From Candidatus Hydrogenedentes bacterium CG07_land_8_20_14_0_80_42_17 (GTDB lineage: Bacteria; UBA8481): a DNA stretch of 15,794 bases. The DNA lies in assembly GCA_002780065.1 (NCBI GenBank), contig PEWQ01000117.1:1-15794 (forward strand), written 5' to 3'. The position numbers and the translations under genes are program-made. The notes under the pieces were generated by a model, which was given only the letters and a program-made list of their open reading frames with translations, had not been told where the DNA came from and ran no database searches. Below are positions 8,068 to 15,081 of the stretch, piece after piece (positions within the stretch are counted from its first letter, which is position 1; each line of letters opens with the position of its first letter).

Positions 8068-9069
8068 TTACTTCTTCGCGTCCTTGAGCCAGCTCATCAT
8101 CTTGCGAAGATTTGCTCCAACCTTCTCTATGCGGCTGTTTGCTTCGGCTTTACGCATCTTAAGAAATTTCTTTTTTCCGCTTCTGGCTTCGGCAACCCAT
8201 TCTTTAGCGAATGCGCCGCTTTGAATGTCCTTCAATATCTTCTGCATTGCATCGCGTGAAGATTTTCCAACAACTTTTTGACCTCGAGTGTAATCACCGT
8301 ATTCAGCGGTATCCGAAATAGAATAACGCATCCATGCAAGTCCGCCTTCGTTGATCATATCGGTAATCAGTTTAATTTCGTGACAGCATTCGAAGTATGC
8401 GGCCTCAGGCTGATAACCTGCCTTGATCAATGTTTCGAACCCGGCCTGAATCAATGCACATAGTCCTCCGCAAAGAACTGCCTGTTCTCCAAATAAATCT
8501 GTTTCGGTTTCCTCAGTAAATGTTGTCCTGATGACTCCGGCTCTCGTGCCGCCGACCGCTTTCGCGTAAGAAAGTCCAAGTTCCCACGCTTTTTTCGAAG
8601 CGTTTTGTTCTACTGCAAGTAGCATTGGAACGCCTTTACCGTCTGCAAAAAGCCTTCGAACAGTATGACCGGGTGCTTTCGGCGCGATGAGAATTACATC
8701 AACTCCTTTAGGAGGTTTGATCAGTTTAAAGCGGATATTAAATCCATGAGAAAATAATAGAGCTTTGCCCGGTGTCAAATTTGGAGCGACATCCTTCTCA
8801 TAAACTTTTGCTTGAATTTCATCAGGAAGAAGAATTTGAATCACATTCGCCCACTCTGCAGCTTTTGCCGCAGGCATGGGTTTGAACCCGTCTTTGACAG
8901 CTTTCTTGTAGTTGTCTGTGCCGGGAAGTTCGGATACTACTACCTTAACTCCGGACTGGCGGAGATTCTGGGCTTGAGCGTGCCCCTGCGAACCATATCC
9001 CAATACTGCAACCTTTTTGCTTTTAATTAGCTTAAGGTCTACATCTTTGTCATACCAAATTTTTGCCAT
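8068..9069 (-). CDS. ilvC: Ketol-acid reductoisomerase (class I)
   Basis: The 333-residue protein has the usual class I KARI length. It catalyses isomerisation and reduction of acetolactate or acetohydroxybutyrate in branched-chain amino acid synthesis. The Rossmann motif GYGSQGHAQAQ is at 24-34. Active-site and metal residues lie in SHGF (107-110), DLFGEQAVLCGG (D191, E195), YFECCHEIKL (E227, E231) and YSISDTAEYG (S252). The cofactor loop SELPGTDNY (46-54) lacks the Arg and Ser residues usual in NADPH enzymes (typically GLREGSKSW). AAGGAG at 9080-9086 gives a strong ribosome site for the ATG. The gene follows the small LigD-PE-like gene by 45 nt and is closed by the terminator at 8013-8048, so it is probably the last gene of the ruvA operon. 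An internal promoter cannot be excluded. Confidence 0.97.
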   Translation of the reverse strand: MAKIWYDKDVDLKLIKSKKVAVLGYGSQGHAQAQNLRQSGVKVVVSELPGTDNYKKAVKDGFKPMPAAKAAEWANVIQILLPDEIQAKVYEKDVAPNLTPGKALLFSHGFNIRFKLIKPPKGVDVILIAPKAPGHTVRRLFADGKGVPMLLAVEQNASKKAWELGLSYAKAVGGTRAGVIRTTFTEETETDLFGEQAVLCGGLCALIQAGFETLIKAGYQPEAAYFECCHEIKLITDMINEGGLAWMRYSISDTAEYGDYTRGQKVVGKSSRDAMQKILKDIQSGAFAKEWVAEARSGKKKFLKMRKAEANSRIEKVGANLRKMMSWLKDAKK

Positions 9070-9079
9070 GAACTATAAA

Positions 9080-9086
9080 CTCCTTT
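9080..9086 (-). promoter_or_regulatory. Ribosome binding site of ilvC
   Basis: The minus strand reads AAAGGAG, ending 10 nt before the ATG at 9067-9069. It is the strongest Shine-Dalgarno match in this operon and supports the annotated start. Confidence 0.7.
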
Positions 9087-9114
9087 CATCTATTTGATGA
9101 TCTTTTATGTTAGA

Positions 9115-9501
9115 TTAGAACTTATCGGAGTAGTCTTCAAGTTTTTTTGTGGATTTTCTCGGGTCTATCAGTAAATTTTTTTTGAAGAGATATATTCCTG
9201 AGCTCTTTCCGTCTTCAAGAGTCAATAACGATTCAAAAAGCCGATAGTGGCCTTGTGAATGAATTGTTACTTTGCCTCTGCCTTCGGAAATTTCTCCTTC
9301 ATATTCAAGATATTTTTTTCTATGGTCGCAAATTTTTTCGACAGTGACGCAACCTGTTTCGGGTGGAGCAGAAATTCTCCAAGCATTCAGTACATCTCCA
9401 TTTTCGAGAAAGAGATCGTAATGTGATTTGCCTTTGGATTCATGCAGAGACACGGTGTAATGCTTACGGCTGAATTTTGAGTTTACTGACAGCTCTGCCA
9501 T
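9115..9501 (-). CDS. Small stand-alone LigD-type 3'-phosphoesterase-like protein
   Basis: The 128-residue protein resembles the phosphoesterase (PE) module of bacterial DNA ligase D, which trims 3'-phosphate and 3'-ribonucleotide ends. Similarity is seen at LHESKGKSHYDLFLENGDVL (19-38; compare QKHHARRLHYDLRLE in LigD), NAWRISAPPE (39-48), DHRKKYLEYEGEISEGRGKV (59-78) and HSQGHYRLFE (81-90). Putative metal and catalytic residues H20, H27, D29 and H60 are kept. The Arg that usually follows HYDL is Phe here (HYDLFLE). There is no polymerase or ligase module. The ATG lies 7 nt after the ruvB stop without an obvious strong ribosome site, suggesting translation coupled to ruvB. A role in DNA end processing is inferred. 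Confidence 0.72.
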   Translation of the reverse strand: MAELSVNSKFSRKHYTVSLHESKGKSHYDLFLENGDVLNAWRISAPPETGCVTVEKICDHRKKYLEYEGEISEGRGKVTIHSQGHYRLFESLLTLEDGKSSGIYLFKKNLLIDPRKSTKKLEDYSDKF

Positions 9502-9508
9502 TTAGTTT

Positions 9509-10531
9509 TTATTTCGAGTTGAGTTCGCGAACATAATCTATAGCTTGAGCCATTGCGACTCTGCCTCTAGGAGTTCTCTTTATCATTCCAATATGTATAA
9601 GATAAGGCTCATGGACTTCTTCTATTGTGCCTGGCTCCTCCGCAACTGCGACAGCGAGAGAATCCACTCCTACTGGTCCTCCGCCGAATTTTGTCACGAG
9701 AGCTTCGAGGATTCTTCTGTCCATCGAATCGAGTCCAAGGAAATCAACCTCCAGCATCTCGAGCGATTTTTGCGACGCTTCTAGAGTCAGCACTCCGTTG
9801 GATTTAACTTCAGCGTAGTCACGGGCTCTTCTCAAAAGACGATTGGATATTCTCGGAGTTCCTCTGCTTCGCTTTGCGATCTCCATGAGCCCTTCATTAT
9901 CGGCGTTTAATTTTAATAGCCGCGCGGCCCGCTCGACTATTTTCATCATATCGCTAACATCGTAATGATCGAGTCTATGGGTTATTCCGAAGCGCTCTCG
10001 CATAGGAGCCGCAATCATTCCGGAACGAGTTGTTGCTCCGATAAGAGTGAATGGCGGCAGAGCGATTTTAATCGAACGCGCTGCCGCACCTTTGTCGAGA
10101 ATAATATCAATCGAGTAATCTTCCATTGCGCCATAAAGAAATTCTTCGACAATTTTTGGCAGTCGGTGTATCTCGTCTATGAATAGAACATCCCGCGGCT
10201 GAAGCTGAGTTAAGAGTCCTGCGAGGTCGGCTCCTTTTTCTATTACAGGTCCGGAAGTGGAATGAAGAGCTACGTTCAGTTCGGAAGCAATTATTGCGGC
10301 AAGGGTCGTTTTACCGAGCCCGGGAGGTCCTGAAAGGAGAATGTGATCCAGAGCAGAACCGTCGGTCCTACGCTTTGACGCTTCAATGGCAAGCTGAAGA
10401 TTTTCTTTTACACGCGCCTGCCCGACGAATTCTTGAAACGTTTTCGGCCGTAACGCCCTGTCCAATCCCTCGTCTTCAGCGACCCCGCCAGGTGCAACGA
10501 CGCGCGATTCTAAATCTTGTTTATCTTTCAT
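9509..10531 (-). CDS. ruvB: Holliday junction branch migration DNA helicase RuvB
   Basis: The 340-residue AAA+ motor drives branch migration with RuvA. Motifs in order: [12 protein letters not shown] (27-38), Walker A GPPGLGKT (68-75), Walker [10 protein letters not shown] (116-124), sensor 1 GATTRSG (165-171), the arginine-finger segment MRERFGI (177-183) and sensor 2 [13 protein letters not shown] (223-235). A C-terminal winged helix follows ([10 protein letters not shown]...[11 protein letters not shown]...[15 protein letters not shown]). All catalytic motifs are intact and the length is normal. The start overlaps the upstream aminopeptidase stop as ATGA (10528-10531). Confidence 0.98.
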   Translation of the reverse strand: MKDKQDLESRVVAPGGVAEDEGLDRALRPKTFQEFVGQARVKENLQLAIEASKRRTDGSALDHILLSGPPGLGKTTLAAIIASELNVALHSTSGPVIEKGADLAGLLTQLQPRDVLFIDEIHRLPKIVEEFLYGAMEDYSIDIILDKGAAARSIKIALPPFTLIGATTRSGMIAAPMRERFGITHRLDHYDVSDMMKIVERAARLLKLNADNEGLMEIAKRSRGTPRISNRLLRRARDYAEVKSNGVLTLEASQKSLEMLEVDFLGLDSMDRRILEALVTKFGGGPVGVDSLAVAVAEEPGTIEEVHEPYLIHIGMIKRTPRGRVAMAQAIDYVRELNSK

Positions 10532-11922
10532 TGCCGCTCTTCAATGAATCTTAAAAGCATTCCAATTCCGAAACCGGTGGCTCCATTTGGTCTGCCTTTT
10601 CCTTTGCCTTCGCGAAACGCAGGACCTGCAATATCGAGATGAGCCCAAGGTGTTCTATCGATAAACTCATCTAGAAATTCAGCGGCAGTGCTGGCTCCAC
10701 CGTATCTGTTTCCTATATTTTTTAAATCGGAAATATCTCCTTTTAATTTTTCCTTAAAATCCCTGCCCATCGGCATTCTCCAGATTGCCTCTCCGCTTTG
10801 CTCTGCCGCGCGAATAATACTTTCACTGAGTTTAGCATCTTTTGAGAAAAGCCCTGCGTATTCTTCTCCAAGCGCTACTACGCAAGCGCCCGTTAGAGTT
10901 GCGGCATCGATGATTGCGTTCGGCTTTTCCGCTTCGGCGAGATTTAGAAGATCTGCGAGCACTAGCCTTCCCTCTGCGTCTGTGTTTAATACCTCGACTG
11001 TTTTTCCGGCTCTAGTTTCAATTACGTCCCCAGGTTTGAATGCGGCATTTCCAGGCATGTTCTCGGCAAGCCCTGCAAAGACGGTCACCGAATTTTTTAT
11101 TCCAAAATACGCGGCGAGAATTCCGGCTCCGATAACAGTAGCCGCACCCGCCATGTCGCATTTCATAGTTTTCATTCCTTCGTAGGTTTTTAGATTTAAT
11201 CCTCCGCTGTCGAAGATCAATCCTTTGCCGACAAGCACAATTTTTCCTTTAGCACCTCGCGGTACATAGTCTAGCCGCAATATCATAGGAGGATTAGCTG
11301 AGCCCTTTCCGACAGCGAGTATTCCATTACATTTTTCTTTCTCTAACTTATTTTTATCCCAAATTGTCATTTTTATTTTTCGATCGAGTTTTCTTTTTTT
11401 TATTTCAGAGCGAATAACCGCCGCAAACTTATTTGGGCTTTTGTGAGAAGGAGGCATATCGACTAGAGTCCGCGCAAAACTTTTAACTGATGAAATTTCT
11501 TTTGCTCTTTTTTTGATAGAAGCGTTCGAATTGATTATTTTAAACTCGATCTTTGTTTTATTATTCTCTTTATTTCCAACTTTGAATTTGTATTCGGCAT
11601 CGAATAAAGCCTCTTCTAACAGCCCGCAGGCGGTTTTAGGCGCACCGCCTATTTCGATTCGTTCAAACTTATGTTTGCTTGCGGTCTCGTATAAAAGCTG
11701 AGCCGCTTCTTTCATAGCACGCATCTTGTCGCATTCATTATTATCTCCACCTATTCCTACAAGTATTGATGGAGAGATGCCGTCAAGAACTAAAACTATT
11801 TCGCCTGCTCTTCCTTTGAGTTTATATTCTTCGACTGCCTTCGCCCAAATTGCTTTATATTCTTTCGGAACATTTTTCAATTCAGGCCCGTCAATAAGCC
11901 ATGCAGTAATATTTTTTTTCAT
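10528..11922 (-). CDS. Leucyl aminopeptidase, M17 family (PepA-like)
   Basis: The 464-residue cytosolic di-zinc/manganese aminopeptidase has its catalytic half well conserved. [15 protein letters not shown] (231-245) carries K233, D238 and K245. KCDMAGA (254-260) carries D256. The family signature NTDAEGRL (313-320) carries D315, E317 and R319. The spacing of these residues matches that of E. coli PepA. The N-terminal domain is divergent and somewhat short. Members cleave N-terminal residues from peptides and hydrolyse Cys-Gly. E. coli PepA is also a DNA-binding accessory factor in Xer recombination. Here the gene sits between ruvA (abutting TGA|ATG at 11920-11925) and ruvB (ATGA overlap). 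AAGGA at 11930-11936 precedes the start. Confidence 0.95.
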   Translation of the reverse strand: MKKNITAWLIDGPELKNVPKEYKAIWAKAVEEYKLKGRAGEIVLVLDGISPSILVGIGGDNNECDKMRAMKEAAQLLYETASKHKFERIEIGGAPKTACGLLEEALFDAEYKFKVGNKENNKTKIEFKIINSNASIKKRAKEISSVKSFARTLVDMPPSHKSPNKFAAVIRSEIKKRKLDRKIKMTIWDKNKLEKEKCNGILAVGKGSANPPMILRLDYVPRGAKGKIVLVGKGLIFDSGGLNLKTYEGMKTMKCDMAGAATVIGAGILAAYFGIKNSVTVFAGLAENMPGNAAFKPGDVIETRAGKTVEVLNTDAEGRLVLADLLNLAEAEKPNAIIDAATLTGACVVALGEEYAGLFSKDAKLSESIIRAAEQSGEAIWRMPMGRDFKEKLKGDISDLKNIGNRYGGASTAAEFLDEFIDRTPWAHLDIAGPAFREGKGKGRPNGATGFGIGMLLRFIEERQ

Positions 11923-12498
11923 TCAGCGTCCTTTCTTCAAAGCAAGTTTGATTATTTCAGAATTGTCGTTTAATTCTGGATTTTCTTCACGGACTTTTCT
12001 GATAATTTGCTTGGCAATATTTTCGGAATACCCAAGTTCAATTAAAGCCCGAGTTGAATCGTCAAGAGTAGAAAAGTCCTCGTCGGCGTCGGGTAATTCA
12101 TCGAAGTCAATCTGCCCGCGCAGTTCGAGCAATAACTGTTGCGCTGTCTTCTTGCCGACTCCAGGTATCGAAGTAAGAGATTTTATATCTCCTTCCGCAA
12201 GCGCTTTTCTGAAGCCTTGAACCCCGCAATTACCTATTATTGCCATTGCAGTTTTCGCCGGTAATCTGTTCACCTTAAGCATTGACTCGAAAAGAGTGAG
12301 CTCTTCAAACAACAAGAATCCGAAGAGATCCAGAGAATCCTCCCTGACCCTGAGAAATGTCCAGAGCGAAACACTGCTTCCCAATGGAGGAAATTTTGAA
12401 AGAGAAGGAACAGCAATTCTAAAACCGATTCCTCCGGTTTGAACGATTACCTCACCTTCGTGCCTATGAATTATTTCTCCTGCTATCTTTCTAATCAT
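11923..12498 (-). CDS. ruvA: Holliday junction DNA helicase RuvA
   Basis: The 191-residue subunit of the RuvAB complex has the family's usual length. The N-terminal OB-fold is at 1 to about 62 (MIRKIAGEII...VREDSLDLFGF). The second helix-hairpin-helix, IPGVGKKTAQQLLLEL (111-126), is canonical. The first, normally NGVGPK, reads NRLPAK (77-82) and lacks both glycines. An acidic linker (131-142) leads to the C-terminal RuvB-binding three-helix domain (about 145-191, ALIELGYSENIAKQII). It is the first gene of the minus-strand operon, and its ATG faces a divergent gene 79 nt away. Confidence 0.95.
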   Translation of the reverse strand: MIRKIAGEIIHRHEGEVIVQTGGIGFRIAVPSLSKFPPLGSSVSLWTFLRVREDSLDLFGFLLFEELTLFESMLKVNRLPAKTAMAIIGNCGVQGFRKALAEGDIKSLTSIPGVGKKTAQQLLLELRGQIDFDELPDADEDFSTLDDSTRALIELGYSENIAKQIIRKVREENPELNDNSEIIKLALKKGR

Positions 12499-12577
12499 TG
12501 CCGATATTTTACTACGGAAAAATTTTTAGAGAAAGTTCTGTCTTTTCTAAATTATTTTTTCGAATATCATCTGAAAT
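12499..12577. promoter_or_regulatory. Divergent intergenic region between ruvA and the DUF4330-like gene
   Basis: This 79-nt, very AT-rich gap separates two outward-reading genes and must hold both promoters if each operon starts here. A TAAAAT near 12510 on the minus strand and a TATCAT at about 12565 on the + strand are possible -10 elements, but neither has a convincing -35 partner. No strong ribosome site precedes the ATG at 12578. Confidence 0.35.
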
Positions 12578-12970
12578 ATGGGTTCGAATCGCATATTCAG
12601 TATTTTTGTCAGCATCTCGTCCGCTCTGCTGATTGTTTTGGCAGTATCGATATTTGCTGTAAGACTTCATACCAATTCGGTTTCAATTCAAAATAAAGTA
12701 TCTGAAGACGTAAAGGTTCGAGTCAAAATTCTTTTGGATAATGTCTGGCTCGAAAAGGATTTCAAGGGTGAACTGCATGTTGGAGATATCGTCTCTTCTT
12801 TGCGCTCAGAGCAGATAGGAACGATTTTGTCGTTTGACACTCGCTCTGTGACTGCGCGATTGGATTTAAAAAACTCGAATACAGTTTTGAAGCCGGGCGC
12901 ACAGATTAAATTGATGGGAGACTCTGCGGTAATATCCGGAACTATTTTGAATGTTGAGCAGGATTTTTAA
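12578..12970 (+). CDS. Membrane-anchored DUF4330-like protein
   Basis: The 130-residue protein has a single N-terminal hydrophobic helix (about residues 5-28, IFSIFVSISSALLIVLAVSI) preceded by a short positive stretch, predicted to anchor an extracytoplasmic domain. The rest is beta-rich: VKVRVKILLDNVWL, then GDIVSSLRSEQIGTILSFD and PGAQIKLMGDSAVISGTIL. This pattern of repeated short strands with a GD turn resembles DUF4330, though I am not certain of the family. No catalytic motif is seen. It lies 17 nt upstream of the O-antigen-ligase-like gene and is probably co-transcribed with it, hinting at an envelope or polysaccharide role. This role is inferred. Confidence 0.7.
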   Translation: MGSNRIFSIFVSISSALLIVLAVSIFAVRLHTNSVSIQNKVSEDVKVRVKILLDNVWLEKDFKGELHVGDIVSSLRSEQIGTILSFDTRSVTARLDLKNSNTVLKPGAQIKLMGDSAVISGTILNVEQDF

Positions 12971-13012
12971 AACACGGAGACGAATTGTTGAAACACGGAG
13001 ACACAGAGTCAC
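12970..13012 (+). repeat. Short tandem/direct repeat with AAACACGGAGAC units
   Basis: AAACACGGAGAC occurs exactly twice, at 12970-12981 and 12991-13002 (period 21). It is followed by degenerate 8-9-bp steps (ACAGAGTCACTGAG). The first copy begins at the last base of the upstream stop codon. The second copy lies within the start of the next reading frame. GGAG in the first copy acts as that gene's likely ribosome site. Confidence 0.7.
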
Positions 13013-14154
13013 TGAGATTTTTAAATTTCTTTTTAACTCTTTTTGCATTCTTTCTTATTTCTATCGTGCTCGATCCTTTTCTTCCGTATTTATTTGATCT
13101 ATGTTTGATCGCTTTGATTTTGTATGCATACTTTAATCGAGGGTTTAGAGAATCTCGATTTGTTGGATTCGAGTATTGGGCATCCGGATACTTGATTGCA
13201 GCGGTTGTTTCTACAGTGAGAGGTTTTTTATGCGGCACTGTTGAAACTTATGACGAGATTCTTCCGACATTTGCGAGGACTCTGGGAATACTTTTAATTT
13301 CACCTATTACCTCGATCTATATCTCGAAAATAGATAATTGGCAAAGAATCAAAAAATTACTTATCGTATTGATTACAGTTTTATTGCTTATTTATACCGC
13401 TTCAATTTTAGGGCTTTCACTTATTGAAGATTCGAATGGCGAGTATCACAGATTTTCCGAGCGGTTAGCCGGCACAATTTCAATATCGGTTCCGATCGTG
13501 CTTTCAACATTACCCTTTGCCCAAGCTGTTATTGCGGGCTTGGCTTTGTTGATTGCAATAGCGGTCAGCGGCGCGCGCGCGGCTTTTTTCGGAGCTATTA
13601 TCGGCGCTGCATCAGTTTTTTTGATTTTGATTTTTCGTAAAGAAATTTCTTTCAGCAAACTTTTATTTTTTTGTGCAGTTTTGCTGTTGATTGGATTTGC
13701 ATTTATGCCTCCGCAAAGTGTTTCAGGCCTGATGTCGCTTTCGGGTAATTTGAATACGAATGCAGAGCGAGGAAGAATTCTTGCGTGGACAGTTGCAGTT
13801 TCGGAATGGTTTCATTCTCCTATTTTAGGGCGCGGGGTCGGAGCTATTCGCAGAGTCTTCTACGAGGGTGATTGGATACGTGTGCTTCACCAAAGCGGTC
13901 TGATTGGATTGACTTTTCTCGCGGGCGCCGCTGGAGCTGTGATTGTAAAATTAATTTCGATAAAAGAGAGATTGGCTGTTGGACTATTGGGAACTTTTAT
14001 AGTTTTAATGTTGCGGAGTTTTTTTGGAAGCCCATTTTTACGAGCTTCAGATGCCGGAATATTTTTTGTTGGAATGACTTTTTTGTTGATGAATACTAAT
14101 CACGAATCTCAAATAACTAATCCAATCGCTTCGGGCAGCTCGCTGAAAGAGTGA
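12988..14154 (+). CDS. O-antigen ligase / polymerase-like polytopic membrane protein
   Basis: The 388-residue, very hydrophobic protein has around ten predicted membrane segments. Near residue 260 is the signature of the Wzy/WaaL O-antigen ligase superfamily: ERGRILAWTVAVSEWFHSPI followed by LGRGVGAIRR, then HQSGLIGLTFL. Such enzymes join or polymerise lipid-linked glycans at the outer face of the inner membrane. Whether it is a ligase or a polymerase cannot be decided. No ATG exists near the N-terminus. TTG at 12985 and 12988 are in frame, and 12988 lies 7 nt after GGAGA (12976-12980), so I chose it. The 3' end overlaps the convergent HAD gene by 46 bp. There are no glycosyltransferase neighbours in the window. 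Confidence 0.8.
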   Translation: MKHGDTESLRFLNFFLTLFAFFLISIVLDPFLPYLFDLCLIALILYAYFNRGFRESRFVGFEYWASGYLIAAVVSTVRGFLCGTVETYDEILPTFARTLGILLISPITSIYISKIDNWQRIKKLLIVLITVLLLIYTASILGLSLIEDSNGEYHRFSERLAGTISISVPIVLSTLPFAQAVIAGLALLIAIAVSGARAAFFGAIIGAASVFLILIFRKEISFSKLLFFCAVLLLIGFAFMPPQSVSGLMSLSGNLNTNAERGRILAWTVAVSEWFHSPILGRGVGAIRRVFYEGDWIRVLHQSGLIGLTFLAGAAGAVIVKLISIKERLAVGLLGTFIVLMLRSFFGSPFLRASDAGIFFVGMTFLLMNTNHESQITNPIASGSSLKE

Positions 14155-14789
14155 ATTATTGCGTCAGCTTTTTGCAATTCTGAGCTGGCATGACCGAAGG
14201 CGCAACCTATCCACGGAACAGAGGCAAATCGCGCGGCTTCGCCGTCTGAAGCTCTGTCTCCGATCATTACCCCTTTGCTTTTATTAAGCACTTTTTTGAG
14301 TAGTCCCGCTTTTCCGGCTGAAGGATCGTCTTCGTTGCATAGAGCAGAAAAAAAGAATTTTTCAAGTTTGTATGTTTCGAGTATTGCCTCTAAATATGCC
14401 CGCCTGCAATTAGAGACAATAAATAGAGTGAAGCCGGCGTCTTGAAGTTTTTTTAGAACGGAAGGAACATCAGGAAAAATTTTTCCTTCTCTATTGCGAA
14501 TACGGCGAATAAGTTCGACAAGCACTGAGTCGGAAATTATTTTCTGCTGTTCAAGAGTCATTTGAGGAAAAAGAGCTGCTATAATTTCTTTACCAGGTCT
14601 TCCGACAAGCGATATTATTTTTTGAGCTGAAGGAATTAAATATGAAGTATTCCACCCAGAATTGCATCTTTGAATCACGGAGGAATAAGAAGGTTCGAGA
14701 ATATCAGACGACGAAAAGATGGTTCCGTCCAGATCGAAGACTATTTTAATTTTTGAAGTGCCCATAGAATAATAGTAACAATTCTTCAT
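14109..14789 (-). CDS. HAD-family hydrolase (phosphoglycolate-phosphatase-like)
   Basis: The 226-residue HAD phosphatase has all four motifs. FDLDGT (18-23) carries nucleophile D19 and D21; SN is at 126-127; K160 lies in AGKAGLLKK; and IGDRASDGEAAR (176-187) carries the metal-binding acids. A helical C1-type cap lies between motifs I and II (about 30-105). Substrates in this group are small phosphoesters such as phosphoglycolate or sugar phosphates, and the exact one cannot be inferred. A second in-frame ATG at 14763-14765 (Met9) would start 10 residues before the nucleophile and is equally plausible, since neither start has a well-spaced ribosome site. The 3' end overlaps the convergent membrane-protein gene. 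Confidence 0.9.
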   Translation of the reverse strand: MKNCYYYSMGTSKIKIVFDLDGTIFSSSDILEPSYSSVIQRCNSGWNTSYLIPSAQKIISLVGRPGKEIIAALFPQMTLEQQKIISDSVLVELIRRIRNREGKIFPDVPSVLKKLQDAGFTLFIVSNCRRAYLEAILETYKLEKFFFSALCNEDDPSAGKAGLLKKVLNKSKGVMIGDRASDGEAARFASVPWIGCAFGHASSELQKADAIIHSFSELPEAIGLVI

Positions 14790-14816
14790 GTATTTTAGAG
14801 AAACTCCATCAAAAAA

Positions 14817-14845
14817 TTGACTTTATTCTTTATTCAAAAGATAAT
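14817..14845 (+). promoter_or_regulatory. Sigma-70-type promoter of the tRNA-Ala gene
   Basis: TTGACT (14817-14822) and GATAAT (14840-14845) each match five of six consensus bases and are exactly 17 nt apart. Transcription would start near 14852, leaving a leader of only a few nucleotides before the tRNA at 14856. Confidence 0.82.
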
Positions 14846-14855
14846 GAATGAAGTT

Positions 14856-14928
14856 GGGGATGTAGCTCAGTTGGAAGAGCGCGACATTCGCATTGTCGAG
14901 GCCAGGGGTTCGAGTCCCCTCATCTCCA
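14856..14928 (+). tRNA. tRNA-Ala (anticodon CGC)
   Basis: A full 73-nt cloverleaf. The acceptor GGGGATG pairs with CATCTCC (14921-14927) and includes the G3-U70 wobble that is the alanine identity element. The D-arm is GCTC/GAGC. The anticodon arm is CGACA/TGTCG with loop TTCGCAT (anticodon CGC at 14889-14891). The T-arm is AGGGG-TTCGAGT-CCCCT (14904-14920). The discriminator is A14928. The CCA end is not encoded, as the gene is followed by AA. It would read GCG codons. Confidence 0.96.
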
Positions 14929-14930
14929 AA

Positions 14931-15030
14931 GGAGATGAAGCAAAAGTAGAAACGCCGTAGGATTGCGGCGTAACAAATGGATTCGCAGATCGCAATGGAA
15001 GGCGAACGCACGTCCCCGCGTCTCCAAAGG
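14931..15030 (+). pseudogene. Decayed tRNA-Ala-like copy (tentative)
   Basis: GGAGATG (14931-14937) can pair with CGTCTCC (15019-15025) as a 7-bp acceptor-like stem with one wobble. Between them are a hairpin ACGCCG/CGGCGT (14952-14957 and 14966-14971, 8-nt loop) and a weaker TTCGC/GCGAA (14982-14986 and 15002-15006). Both this element and the intact tRNA-Ala end in TCTCCAAAGG and begin with GG-GATG-x-AGC. There is no T-loop TTC and no canonical anticodon loop, so it is not a working tRNA. Chance similarity is possible. Confidence 0.35.
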
Positions 15031-15056
15031 CAGCCGCAGGCTTTAGCCTGCGTTAC
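15031..15056. repeat. REP-like palindrome with TTTA loop
   Basis: CGCAGGC (15035-15041) and GCCTGCG (15046-15052) form a perfect 7-bp stem with a TTTA loop, flanked by CAGC and TTAC. There is no downstream T-run close enough for a terminator. Its CAGGC-type core is similar in style to the palindrome at 7898-7950, suggesting a family of dispersed elements. Confidence 0.6.
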
Positions 15057-15081
15057 TGAAGATACTTTATTTTCCTGAATA

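Noticed and set aside
10688-11185. 165-codon + strand frame opposite the aminopeptidase
   Set aside because: It is antisense to the best-conserved catalytic half of the M17 enzyme. Its Ala/Ser/Pro-rich content reflects the opposite coding strand.
11726-12220. 164-codon + strand frame opposite pepA/ruvA
   Set aside because: It crosses the boundary of two well-supported genes on the other strand, is Ser-rich and has no family signature.
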